Source: an uncultured Paracoccus sp. | Lineage (GTDB): Bacteria > Pseudomonadota > Alphaproteobacteria > Rhodobacterales > Rhodobacteraceae | Assembly (NCBI RefSeq): GCF_947487305.1 | Contig: NZ_CANKWH010000009.1 | Coordinates: 1-64,000, forward strand | Reading direction: 5' to 3' | DNA: 64,000 bases | Made by a program: the position numbers and the translations under genes | The notes under the pieces: generated by a model | The model's input: only the letters and a program-made list of their open reading frames with translations | What the model was told of the DNA's origin: nothing | Database searches by the model: none | Shown here: piece by piece, positions 52,633 to 61,012 of the stretch | Layout: each line of letters starts with the position of its first letter | How positions within the stretch are numbered: position 1 is the first letter of the stretch

Positions 52633-53213
52633 GCATTCTGATCTGGGCGGTGCTGGGCTATCTTCTGGGTTCCGTGCCCTTCGGGCTGGTCATCACCCGT
52701 GCCTTGGGCCTTGGCGACCTGCGCCAGATCGGCTCGGGCAATATCGGCGCAACCAATGTGCTGCGCACCGGCAACAAGCCGGCGGCGCTGGCGACACTGC
52801 TGCTGGATGCCGGCAAGGGCGCCATCGCCGTGCTGCTGGCGCGCCATTTCGCCGGCGAGGATGCCGCGCTGGTCGCGGGCGCGGCGGCCTTTCTGGGCCA
52901 TTGCTTCCCGGTCTGGCTGGGCTTCAACGGCGGCAAGGGCATGGCCACCTTCCTTGGCACGCTGATCGCGCTCGACTGGCGAGTCGGGCTGATGTGCTGT
53001 GCGACCTGGCTTCTGGTGGCGCTGATCGCCCGGATCAGCTCGCTCTCGGCGCTGATCTCGGCAGCGATGGCGCCGGTCTATGCCTGGGCGCTGGGGAAAC
53101 CCCCGCTGATGGCCGCGGCGCTGTTCATGACGGTGCTGATCTTCATCCGCCACAAGGCCAATATCGCGCGCCTGCTGGACGGGACCGAGCCCCGCATCGG
53201 CGCCAAGAAATAG
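52629..53213 (+). CDS. plsY: Glycerol-3-phosphate acyltransferase
   Basis: 194 residues with about five membrane helices. Transfers the acyl group from acyl phosphate to glycerol 3-phosphate, the first step of phospholipid synthesis. The conserved loops GSVPFGLVITRALGLGDLRQ, GSGNIGATNVLRTGNK and HCFPVWLGFNGGKGMATFLG are all seen. ATGA overlap with the dihydroorotase homologue. Confidence 0.96.
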   Translation: MSILIWAVLGYLLGSVPFGLVITRALGLGDLRQIGSGNIGATNVLRTGNKPAALATLLLDAGKGAIAVLLARHFAGEDAALVAGAAAFLGHCFPVWLGFNGGKGMATFLGTLIALDWRVGLMCCATWLLVALIARISSLSALISAAMAPVYAWALGKPPLMAAALFMTVLIFIRHKANIARLLDGTEPRIGAKK

Positions 53214-53234
53214 CCCGCCCGTTCCCGGGCGGGC
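53213..53234. terminator. Hairpin between plsY and luxI
   Basis: A 9-bp perfect GC stem (GCCCGCCCG, loop TTCC, CGGGCGGGC) right after the plsY stop, in the gap between convergent genes. It lacks a T-run on either strand, so it may be a Rho-assisted or bidirectional barrier. Confidence 0.5.
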
Positions 53235-53286
53235 CTGACCTCGCCACCATGCCGCAGATGGGCGGAGAAACCGTCAGCCTTCCCCG

Positions 53287-53979
53287 TCAGGAGACCGGGA
53301 CAGGCCTCAGCCGCGTCTCGGCCAGATGCGGGTGCACCGGGGTCGCCAGCGGACGCACGGGCACCTCGATCACCTGGAAGCGGCCATCGGCATTGCCGCA
53401 GACCGGCCCCAGCGGCTGCGCCGGCCAGCTGAGCCTGCGGGCCATGCGCAGGAAAGCGGGCGAGCCGAGGAACAGGCAGGTCGTCGCCCCCTCGCTCAGC
53501 AGGAACAGGTTGACCTCTTCCAGCACCCGCTCGGTCAGCGATTTCGGACCGTTCACGATCATCCGCGTCAGCTCCCAGGTCCGCGAATCGGATGGCGGCA
53601 CCTCGTCGCACAGATCGTCCGGCAGCCCCGGCAGATGGCCCAGGCAGGCATCGCGGATCATGTAGGAATAGCGCAGGCTGCCATGACCGCTGTAATGGTC
53701 GGTCCGGCGCAACCGCGCCCCGCCGATGACCTCGTCGCCCTCGAGACAAATCACATAAGTCGTGTCGAGCGAATCATATTGCTCGAATTCGACATCATCG
53801 GCATAAAAGAGCGGCCATTCCAGCCGATCGACAAATACCTGTTTTCGCAATTTCAGATAGTCATGAACCAAATGCCAGGATGATATATCATCCGGGATTC
53901 TGACGATCTTGACGCTATATTCAGGAGAAAGGTCTGGATTCTGTTTCCATTCAATTGGGAAGTGTTTCTCGAGCAGCAT
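53287..53979 (-). CDS. Acyl-homoserine-lactone synthase (LuxI family)
   Basis: 230 residues. Makes an acyl-homoserine lactone from S-adenosylmethionine and an acyl carrier. The invariant residues are seen: Arg45, Phe49 and Trp55 in LRKQVFVDRLEW, the acidic EFEQYD block near 64-69, Arg89 in GGARLRR, and Glu136/Arg139 in TWELTRM. The start MLLEKHFPIEW is chosen from an internal ATG; a longer frame extends upstream but does not resemble the family. The first ~150 bp are clearly more AT-rich than the rest of the window. The acyl chain cannot be predicted. Confidence 0.92.
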   Translation of the reverse strand: MLLEKHFPIEWKQNPDLSPEYSVKIVRIPDDISSWHLVHDYLKLRKQVFVDRLEWPLFYADDVEFEQYDSLDTTYVICLEGDEVIGGARLRRTDHYSGHGSLRYSYMIRDACLGHLPGLPDDLCDEVPPSDSRTWELTRMIVNGPKSLTERVLEEVNLFLLSEGATTCLFLGSPAFLRMARRLSWPAQPLGPVCGNADGRFQVIEVPVRPLATPVHPHLAETRLRPVPVS

Positions 53980-54193
53980 GATTGGGCATTTCCTTGGTTG
54001 CACCGATAAAAAGCCGCACACCCTCTGCCGTAACCGCCCATACGCCCCATTCTCGAAGCTCTATGGTGACGGGATTATCGCTTTCGCGAACCTCGAACAT
54101 CAAAAGCAGGTTCCTGACCATGTCGATGGTAAAGTCTGCTTTCGCGACTAGCGGCAAATAGCCAACGGTCACCCTGTCAGATATGGATTCCAT
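53951..54193 (-). CDS. 80-residue protein overlapping the luxI start, function unknown
   Basis: Starts MESISDRVTVGYLPLVAKAD with GGGGG 8 nt upstream. It reads through to TGA at 53951, overlapping the first 29 bp of luxI in another frame. It is soluble, moderately hydrophobic, without cysteines. A longer in-frame start at 54244 would place the N-terminus in the luxI/luxR promoter region and is less likely. No family is recognised. Translation just before luxI could couple to, or be regulated with, signal synthesis. Confidence 0.6.
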   Translation of the reverse strand: MESISDRVTVGYLPLVAKADFTIDMVRNLLLMFEVRESDNPVTIELREWGVWAVTAEGVRLFIGATKEMPNHAARETLPN

Positions 54194-54255
54194 AACACCC
54201 CCAATGGTCCGCGCTTTCGTTGCGGTAAATTGACCGTATCCCATACAATTTGCAA

Positions 54256-54298
54256 TTGACAGACACCTGTCTGATTAGCCAGTCTCATTGGCCAGACA
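54256..54298. promoter_or_regulatory. luxI-luxR divergent region with dyad and repeats
   Basis: A perfect inverted repeat CAGACA-CC-TGTCTG lies at 54260-54273. CCAGACA with TGTCTG further right (54268-54297) gives a second, wider dyad, and ATTAGCCAG/ATTGGCCAG form a direct repeat. A TTGACA at 54256-54261 is a possible -35 for the LuxR gene. The arrangement is suitable for a LuxR-type operator between divergent genes, though it is not the classical 20-bp lux box. Confidence 0.5.
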
Positions 54299-54333
54299 CC
54301 ACGGGTTGCGGCCCGCAGGAACGGTATTGGAAG

Positions 54334-54954
54334 ATGTTGGAAGCGATTATCCCGAACCACGAGCAGGAACTTGCCGAGATCGCCCTGCTCGCACCATCGG
54401 GCTATTTCATGGGTTTCGGTTTGCGATTCGGTCGCCCCGACCTGATCATCAACCGCTATCCGCCGAAATGGACGCAGAAGTACGAAGAGGACAATTACTT
54501 CTTCCGCGATCCGCTGGCGATCTGGACCATGGCCCGGACCGGCAAGACCCGCTGGTCCGAGGTCAGCATCCCCGACCCCTTCGACGTGATGAGCGAGGCG
54601 GCGAAATACGGGCTGCGCTACGGCGCGACCTTCGTGGCCAAGGTCGACCGCAAGCGGTCCTTCATGTCCATGGCCCGCCCGGACCGCGAATTCAACGATG
54701 CCGAAATGGCGATGCTGGGGGTCAAGCTGGACCTCTGGGCGCATCTTTTCGCCCGCAGCCATGTCGCCCTGTCCGAGAAAGAGATCGAGGCGCTGCGGCT
54801 GATGCGCGACGGGCTGACCCATTCCGAGGCCAGCGAAAAGCTGGATATAAGTGTCTCGGCCCTGAAACTGCGGCTGTCCGGCGCGCAGAAGAAACTGGGC
54901 AGCCGCAACACCATGACGGCGGTGGTCAAGGCGGTGCGCGACGGGCTGATCTGA
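54334..54954 (+). CDS. LuxR-family quorum-sensing regulator
   Basis: 206 residues. The autoinducer-binding domain has the usual Trp46, Tyr50, Asp59-Pro60, Trp64 and Trp74. The C-terminal helix-turn-helix starts LSEKEIEALRLMRDGLTHSE and continues with LDISVSALKLRLSGAQKKLG. The start MLEAIIPNHEQ is preferred; an upstream in-frame ATG at 54250 would place 28 residues in the operator region. It is divergent from luxI, its probable cognate synthase. Confidence 0.9.
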   Translation: MLEAIIPNHEQELAEIALLAPSGYFMGFGLRFGRPDLIINRYPPKWTQKYEEDNYFFRDPLAIWTMARTGKTRWSEVSIPDPFDVMSEAAKYGLRYGATFVAKVDRKRSFMSMARPDREFNDAEMAMLGVKLDLWAHLFARSHVALSEKEIEALRLMRDGLTHSEASEKLDISVSALKLRLSGAQKKLGSRNTMTAVVKAVRDGLI

Positions 54955-54963
54955 GCGCGGTCC

Positions 54964-55500
54964 TCACCCCCGGCGCATCAGCGCGTCCAACTGCTTCAAT
55001 CCTTCCAGGGCGCCCGAGACCGCCGCCTTCAACTGCTCGGCGGTCTCGCCCTCCTCGGCCTCCTCGCGCGCCAGCCGCGCCTTGGCGGCGGACATGAATT
55101 CCGTCACCTGCGGCAACGCCTTGCGCGCCTCGGCCACGAAGGCGCGGTCCCCCAGCCGCTCCTGCGTCTCGCGGCGGGTCAGGGCTGCGCGGTGCAGCGC
55201 GTCGTCGATCCGGCTTTGCAGCGCCTCGAGCCGCGCCGCCGTCTCGCCGGTGAGACCCTCGCCCGAAACCTCGGCCTCGGCCTTGGGGCCAAGCCGTCGC
55301 AGACCCTGCACCGCCGGCACCAGGATGCTGGCGCCCGAGGCGAAACCCTCGGCCGTCGCCAGCCGCGGATTGGCGGCCAGCAACTGCGCCTCGGCCCGGC
55401 GCAGCAGATCCGGCGTGGTCCCTTCGGCGATCTCGTAGACCCGCTTGACCAGCGTGGCGATGGTGCGCTCGCGGCCCAGCTTTGCGATCCGTGTCGACAT
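54964..55500 (-). CDS. Small eCIS-associated protein, LysM/gpX-like
   Basis: 178 residues. The N-terminal 55 residues (KRVYEIAEGTTPDLLRRAEA, then QLLAANPRLATAEGFASGAS and ILVPAVQGL) look like the LysM-type fold of phage tail protein X, which joins tube and baseplate. The rest is charged and helical, likely coiled coil, ending in a KQLDALMRRG tail. It is the last gene of the tail-like locus, convergent with luxR by 9 bp. The role is inferred from position and fold likeness. Confidence 0.55.
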   Translation of the reverse strand: MSTRIAKLGRERTIATLVKRVYEIAEGTTPDLLRRAEAQLLAANPRLATAEGFASGASILVPAVQGLRRLGPKAEAEVSGEGLTGETAARLEALQSRIDDALHRAALTRRETQERLGDRAFVAEARKALPQVTEFMSAAKARLAREEAEEGETAEQLKAAVSGALEGLKQLDALMRRG

Positions 55501-55513
55501 GGCGCGTTCCTCC

Positions 55514-58500
55514 TCAGACCTTGATGTTCAGCGCGTCGAAGGGCGGCTTCAGCCCGTTCGGGCGCAGCTCGACCATGGATGAGACGATATTGCCGACCGG
55601 GGTGGCGCCGCCGGTGCGTCCGGTCAGGATGTGCAGCGAGATCTTGTCCGAGACATGGATGACGGTATTCCCCTGCACCGAGACGCGGGGCGCGGCCAGC
55701 ATCACCACCTCGCGCAGCCCGCTTTGCGATTGCAACTCGCACTGGTTGCCGGCGAAGGACAGCGCCCCGCGCGGCTCGACCATCGACACGATGGCCCCGA
55801 TCACCTGCTGCGCAGAGCGGATCTGGTTCGCGCTGGCCGAGACCTGCCCGGCGCGCACCGGCTGGAAGACGGCGAAATGGCTGGCGGACGCCGCCCAGCT
55901 GTTCCCCGCGACATTGACATAGGCATAGTCGCCCCCGCCCGCCTGCGGCAGCGCGCCGGGAAAGCCATTGGTCGCCGCCCCCGGATCACCCCGGTCCAGA
56001 TCGGCATCCTCGATCAACTGGCCTACGCGGATCGCGCGCCAGTCCGAGCGAACCTCGCCCTGTTCGGCATCGCCGAAGATCCGGTTCCCCCCCAGCACCA
56101 ACCCCAGATAGGGCGCCATACCAAGGATGCCGACCGCCCGGCTTTCCACCTGCCCGCCGCCGATCTCGCTGAGCACGTTCGAGCCGATATCGACGCTGCC
56201 CACGCCCTGCACCCCGATGCCCAGATGGAGCTGGCCATTGCCGCCGGCATTGCCGACCGTTCTGACCGAATTGCCAACCACCTGCGCGGTTTCGACCGAG
56301 GTGAGGCCGATCCCTACCGCGCTCGCCCCGGTATTCAGCCCGATCCGCTGGATCGAATTATTGTCCACCGCCAGATGGCGCACGGTCGCGGCGGGATCGG
56401 TGACGATGCCCGCCTGCCCGATATCGCGGATGATGTTGCGCTTGATGAAAAGCGTGTCATGCGCGCCCGCGATACGGATGCCCGCCCCGGCCAGATCGAA
56501 GATGGTATTGCCGATGATCTGCCCGGAGGTGCGTATCTGCGGCAGGATGTTGGGCGTCAGGATGATGCCGTCCCCCGCCTCATCCCCGCCCGAGATCTCG
56601 CAATCGGTGATTCGCATGGTCCCGGCGGAAAGGCTGATCGCCGTTCCATCCGCGATCACCGTCGAGGCGTCGATGGACAGTCCTGCCGCCGGAAGTTCGA
56701 CCCATTTGACCCGGACGCCGCCGCCCCGCGACAGCACCAGATTGCGCGACAGGATCGCGTTGGCCAGGTTCAGCGCGGCGCGATCGATCAGCACGCCCGC
56801 ACGCGCGCCGAAGAGGATCGAGTCAAGCACCCGCAACTCGGCAAAGGCAGCGAAGGGCGGCGGGTCGTCATTCTCGCGCGGGAACGAGACGCGCGAGCCG
56901 AGCGCATGGGGCGCGATGACCAGACATTCCTCGATCTTGCTGCCGATCTGCATCCCGTCCAGCGCGATGCCGAAGGCAAAGCTGTCCTCGGGGTTCGGCC
57001 CGACGACCAGCACGGCCATCCGGCGCAGCGCCAGCAGCGCGCAGTTCTGCGCCGCGATGCCATGCACCGGAACCGCGCCATCCGCCGGCACCGCGAAGAC
57101 GGTGAAACGTTCCAGTTGGATATCCACCGAACCGATCACCTGCACCGCGCCACCCGCGCCTTGATAGAGAAGCTGTGTGCCCAGACCCTGCCCCTGCAGC
57201 GTGATCGCTCGGCGCTCTGCGATCCGCACTGGCTCGGCCAGCCGGTATTGCCCGGCCTCGAGGCAGACGGTTCCGCCATCATCGCCGACCTGATCGATGG
57301 CCTGCTGGATGGTCAGCGCGCCGGAATTGTGGCTCTCGGCGGTGACGCAGACGGTGCAGGCACAGCAGTCATCCCCGCCCTGCATCAGCGGCGGCCAGAG
57401 GGTGCGGCAGTCGAGCACCTGCCCGCCGGCCCCGGCAGCAGCGGGGCGGATCATCGCCAGCCTCGCGTGATGGCGCTGGATGCCCACTGGCGGGGCGGCG
57501 CGCAGGATCTCGATCTGGGTGCCGGCGGTGCGGGCGGCAAAGCGCCAGTGATCCATCGGCCGGAACCGCCCCGGCCCGGCGGCGGTCGAGAAGCTGACGG
57601 TGATGCCGCTTTCCAGAACCAGCACGGTCCCGTCGGGCGGCACCGGGATCAGCCCGTTGGACGCGGCCGCGTCCAGATCGACCCATTGCGTGCCATTGGC
57701 GCGCCGGATGATGCCCTGCTGATCCCACCGGATGAGCCGCGTATGCCGCGCCGCCAGCGTGTCGCCGCCCACTCCGCTTGGCCGCAGATCGGCGGCGATG
57801 GCGGTTTCAAAGCTGATCTCGCGAGTCTCGGCATCGACCTCGGCCACGCGCAGCATCTGGCCCGAGAGGTGGTTGAACTCGCGGCGGTCGTCGGTCAGCT
57901 CGACCCAGTCGCCGGGCGCGAAGCGCAGCACCTGATCGCGCCCGATCCGGCTGACCGTCAGGCTTTCGCCATCCGCCGCAATTGCCGTGACCGCGGCCCG
58001 GACCGAGGCATTCTCGCGGCTGAACTTGAAGCCCCAGCTGGTCTGGGCCGCCGGATCGGCATTGGCGTTCAGCAGCCCGTGGATCTCGACCCGATAAAGC
58101 TGGTTCTCGAGCCCGGTATAGCCATCCGTCGGCGGCACAAGGCAGGGGTTCTCCGGCTCGTCGATATCGATGGTCGCCGTGGTCAGCCGCGCGGTCGAGG
58201 GCGCGGTGATCGCAGTCCAGCCGGGCAGTTCGTCGTCGGGCGTCTGGCAGGTCGCATTGGCCCCGACATTCTGCAGCACGCGCACCTGCCAGACGGTTTG
58301 CCAGCGCGTCGTGGTATCCAACCCGCCAAGCGCGGGTTCCAAGAGCGCCGGAAGCTCGGTCGGCGTCACCTCGCGGTTCCAGACCGCGAGGTAGACGAGA
58401 TGCGGGCCGCCGCCCTGTGGCAAAGGCACGGGCGTCGGCCAGAAGGGCTGCTCGAGATAGTTGGTCAGATCGCCGGTGGCGGGCGAGATCATCTCGTCCA

Positions 58501-58861
58501 GCACACCCTCGGCCCGGCCCGCTTCGATCCGCCCGCGATCAAAGACCGGCGCGGGCCGGGCGGGATTGCTGCCATCGAAATCGGCGCGGCCGAAATGCTC
58601 GGCCAAGAGCCCGTCCACGTAGATCCGTCCCCGACCGAACTGCATCCCGCCGGGCACAAGCGAGATTTCGAAGGCTTGTTCCGTTTCGCGCGGCACCACG
58701 GCGCGGCCGATAATATCGACCGTCTCGGCCCGGATGCGGCGCTCGAAAAGGGCGACCATCTCGTTCCAGTCGCTGTCCAGAACCGCGCGACCCTGCTGCA
58801 GGAAAACGCCGGCAAAGCTGCGCAGCGCGTCGAAACTGTCCCGGCTATAGTCGCCACTCAT
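55514..58861 (-). CDS. DUF6519 right-handed beta-helix protein of the eCIS locus
   Basis: 1115 residues. The N-terminus (MSGDYSRDSFDALRSFAGVF then LQQGRAVLDSDWNEMVALFE) is the DUF6519 domain, known to occur with contractile injection genes. A Cys-rich CCACTVCVTAES joins it to a pectate-lyase-like beta-helix starting near residue 510 (LTIQQAIDQVGDDGGTVCLE). Many repeated short strands follow (for example GNSVRTVGNAGG, VGIGLTSVETAQV). The protein probably sits at the tip or fibre of the particle; enzymatic or receptor-binding activity is possible but not shown. Confidence 0.75.
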   Translation of the reverse strand: MSGDYSRDSFDALRSFAGVFLQQGRAVLDSDWNEMVALFERRIRAETVDIIGRAVVPRETEQAFEISLVPGGMQFGRGRIYVDGLLAEHFGRADFDGSNPARPAPVFDRGRIEAGRAEGVLDEMISPATGDLTNYLEQPFWPTPVPLPQGGGPHLVYLAVWNREVTPTELPALLEPALGGLDTTTRWQTVWQVRVLQNVGANATCQTPDDELPGWTAITAPSTARLTTATIDIDEPENPCLVPPTDGYTGLENQLYRVEIHGLLNANADPAAQTSWGFKFSRENASVRAAVTAIAADGESLTVSRIGRDQVLRFAPGDWVELTDDRREFNHLSGQMLRVAEVDAETREISFETAIAADLRPSGVGGDTLAARHTRLIRWDQQGIIRRANGTQWVDLDAAASNGLIPVPPDGTVLVLESGITVSFSTAAGPGRFRPMDHWRFAARTAGTQIEILRAAPPVGIQRHHARLAMIRPAAAGAGGQVLDCRTLWPPLMQGGDDCCACTVCVTAESHNSGALTIQQAIDQVGDDGGTVCLEAGQYRLAEPVRIAERRAITLQGQGLGTQLLYQGAGGAVQVIGSVDIQLERFTVFAVPADGAVPVHGIAAQNCALLALRRMAVLVVGPNPEDSFAFGIALDGMQIGSKIEECLVIAPHALGSRVSFPRENDDPPPFAAFAELRVLDSILFGARAGVLIDRAALNLANAILSRNLVLSRGGGVRVKWVELPAAGLSIDASTVIADGTAISLSAGTMRITDCEISGGDEAGDGIILTPNILPQIRTSGQIIGNTIFDLAGAGIRIAGAHDTLFIKRNIIRDIGQAGIVTDPAATVRHLAVDNNSIQRIGLNTGASAVGIGLTSVETAQVVGNSVRTVGNAGGNGQLHLGIGVQGVGSVDIGSNVLSEIGGGQVESRAVGILGMAPYLGLVLGGNRIFGDAEQGEVRSDWRAIRVGQLIEDADLDRGDPGAATNGFPGALPQAGGGDYAYVNVAGNSWAASASHFAVFQPVRAGQVSASANQIRSAQQVIGAIVSMVEPRGALSFAGNQCELQSQSGLREVVMLAAPRVSVQGNTVIHVSDKISLHILTGRTGGATPVGNIVSSMVELRPNGLKPPFDALNIKV

Positions 58862-58879
58862 CGGGTCACTCCTTCACTG

Positions 58880-61012
58880 TCATGTCTCGAAGAAAATCCC
58901 GGCTTCCAGTCCGAAGCGCAGGTATTCCTCAAGCCGGATCCGCAGATTCGCCTCGCGATGCGGGGCGGCAAGCAGGTGCCAGGCGCCCATCTCACCCTCG
59001 TCCGAGGCGCCCATGCGGATCTCGGCGGGCGTGGCACGGCGCAACTGGCAGAAGGCGGGATGGGCGGGGGATTGCGCCTCGAAGCCGGGGCGCATGCTGC
59101 GACTGATACGCGCGCGGATCAGCGCGCGTTCCGCCGCCGGGATCGGCCCGCCGGCGGCTTCTTCGGCCACAGCAATGGCACTGTCGATGGCCAGCTGCGG
59201 CTGGCAGCGATAGCGGCGGGGGGTGATCGAGCCGTCGGGCACGAAGGAGAACCGCATGCAGCCCCGCTGCCGCCGAATGGCGCGGATGGGCGGGCTTCCG
59301 TCGGTGTTGCGGGCCTGCACGATCGAGTCCGAGACCAGCGGGAAGCTGCGCGCGAGGATGCGGCCCAGCACGGTCGAGGCGAGGATGGTCAGCGCCCCGC
59401 CCGGATCGCCCTCGCCCGCCGGCCCGGCAATGGCCAGCCCCTCGGCACTGTCGCGCGCGGGCAATGCGGCGGCGGTGACGATGCTGTCGCGGATTGTGGC
59501 ATTGGTGGTCTGGTCCAGACGCAGCGGGCCGGTGATGACCCTGTCCAGCACCAGTTCAACCCCTGTGGTCGTCACCATGAGGCTGGTCGCGCCGGGGCTG
59601 GCCGGGTCGCCCGTCGCGGTGAAGGACAGGCCCGGGATCAGCGTCAGGTGGCGCAGCGTGACCGAGGCCGGCGAGGCGCCGTCGCCATCCGGCGCGAGCT
59701 CGACCGGCTGGCGGTCAATGACCACGCCATCAAGGATGATCCGCGCATCCTCGCCGCCCGACACCGCCACCGGCTGCGCGGGCCGCAGGATCGGGCGCTG
59801 GCCATTGGCGGCGCGCAGGATCAGTTCGGTCCCGGCGGTGGCCGTCAGGGTGATATTCTCGGCAAAGATGCCTGATGAGGTGATCTCGACAATGCCGCCC
59901 AAGGGCGCGGCGGCATCGATGGCGCTTTGAACGGTCGGGTGCTGCGCCGTCGGGCAGGGAAGGACGGCCTGCCCCGGGTCATCGGTCAGGGTCGCGGCGC
60001 GGTTATATTCGCCCCCGCCGATCCGGGCCGGGAAGCCCAGATGGAACGAGGTGGTGACGCGCCCGGCCTGATCGGCGGGAAAGGCAATCCGGCCCAGCAT
60101 CGGATCGACGCGGACCCGCGTGCCCGCATGGGGCGAATGGTTCCAGCCCGTGCCATCATCCGAGAGGTCACAGGCCTCGATCAGCGACACGGGCACCGCC
60201 ACGTCATCGACCAAGATCTGGAAGGCGCGCGGATACCAGAGGCCAGGGTCGGCATCGAGCATCCGCCGGGTAATCGCCCCCGGCACATGTTCGGGGCGCG
60301 AGATCGAACCGATCCCGGCCTCGGGCGCGGGCAGGTTCACCAGCTGCCGGTCGGCGCCGAGCGGATCGAAGCGCCAGCGCCGCCCGTCCACCCGCGTCGC
60401 CGGCACGCGGGTTTGCGCCATCGGGATCAGCCGCCAGAGGAACACGCCGATATTCGGGAAATTGTGCCTGCCGCCGCTGGAGCGACGCGGCGGCACCTGC
60501 TGGATCGAGCGCATATCCGCAAGATGCGTCACCCGGTCAAACGCCCGTTCCAGGGGCTCGAGCGGCAAGGGATCGTACAGGTCCGGGGCAAGCGGGTGAT
60601 CGGGCCGGACATGGTTCATGTGCTGGCAGGTCGCCGTGGTCTGGAAATACTCGACCACATGGGCGGGCCAGCCGGTCACGTCGCGGGCCAGCGCCTCGAG
60701 CACCGCCGCCGTGCCCTTCCGGCGGCGATAGGCGATGGTATTGGCGACCTCGGCGCGGGTGCCGACATCACTGCCCTCGATCGGATAAAGCACCGTGTAG
60801 CCAACAGTCCCGCCGATATAGGGCGCCGCCCAATCCTCGCAGGTCTCGATGAAGAGGTTGTCGAACAGCTGTTCGATATTTTCCTCGACCACTGCCCCCT
60901 CGCGGGCCAGCACCGCCATCAGTGCCCTGAGCGGTTCACCTTCGCCGGCATCGCGCAGCCGGTGGATGGCGGGCAGCAGGGTATAGAGCGCCTCGGGCGT
61001 GATCCGGTTCAT
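58880..61012 (-). CDS. Tail protein of the eCIS locus (gpI-like with beta-helix)
   Basis: 710 residues. The N-terminal ~150 residues (LLPAIHRLRDAGEGEPLRAL, LFIETCEDWAAPYIGGTVGY and ANTIAYRRRKGTAAVLEALA) resemble the tail protein I-like component of contractile injection systems, a baseplate wedge protein. From about residue 345 it enters a pectin-lyase-like beta-helix (QHPTVQSAIDAAAPLGGIVE, IFAENITLTATAGTELILRA), so it carries the same kind of extension as its neighbour. Its start overlaps the next gene by 4 bp (ATGA). Confidence 0.72.
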   Translation of the reverse strand: MNRITPEALYTLLPAIHRLRDAGEGEPLRALMAVLAREGAVVEENIEQLFDNLFIETCEDWAAPYIGGTVGYTVLYPIEGSDVGTRAEVANTIAYRRRKGTAAVLEALARDVTGWPAHVVEYFQTTATCQHMNHVRPDHPLAPDLYDPLPLEPLERAFDRVTHLADMRSIQQVPPRRSSGGRHNFPNIGVFLWRLIPMAQTRVPATRVDGRRWRFDPLGADRQLVNLPAPEAGIGSISRPEHVPGAITRRMLDADPGLWYPRAFQILVDDVAVPVSLIEACDLSDDGTGWNHSPHAGTRVRVDPMLGRIAFPADQAGRVTTSFHLGFPARIGGGEYNRAATLTDDPGQAVLPCPTAQHPTVQSAIDAAAPLGGIVEITSSGIFAENITLTATAGTELILRAANGQRPILRPAQPVAVSGGEDARIILDGVVIDRQPVELAPDGDGASPASVTLRHLTLIPGLSFTATGDPASPGATSLMVTTTGVELVLDRVITGPLRLDQTTNATIRDSIVTAAALPARDSAEGLAIAGPAGEGDPGGALTILASTVLGRILARSFPLVSDSIVQARNTDGSPPIRAIRRQRGCMRFSFVPDGSITPRRYRCQPQLAIDSAIAVAEEAAGGPIPAAERALIRARISRSMRPGFEAQSPAHPAFCQLRRATPAEIRMGASDEGEMGAWHLLAAPHREANLRIRLEEYLRFGLEAGIFFET

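Noticed and set aside
55631..59875. A 1414-codon open frame opposite the injection genes
   Set aside because: Composition (Arg/Asp/Gly/Gln rich, no strand pattern) is that of an antisense frame; the minus-strand proteins show coherent domains and overlaps.
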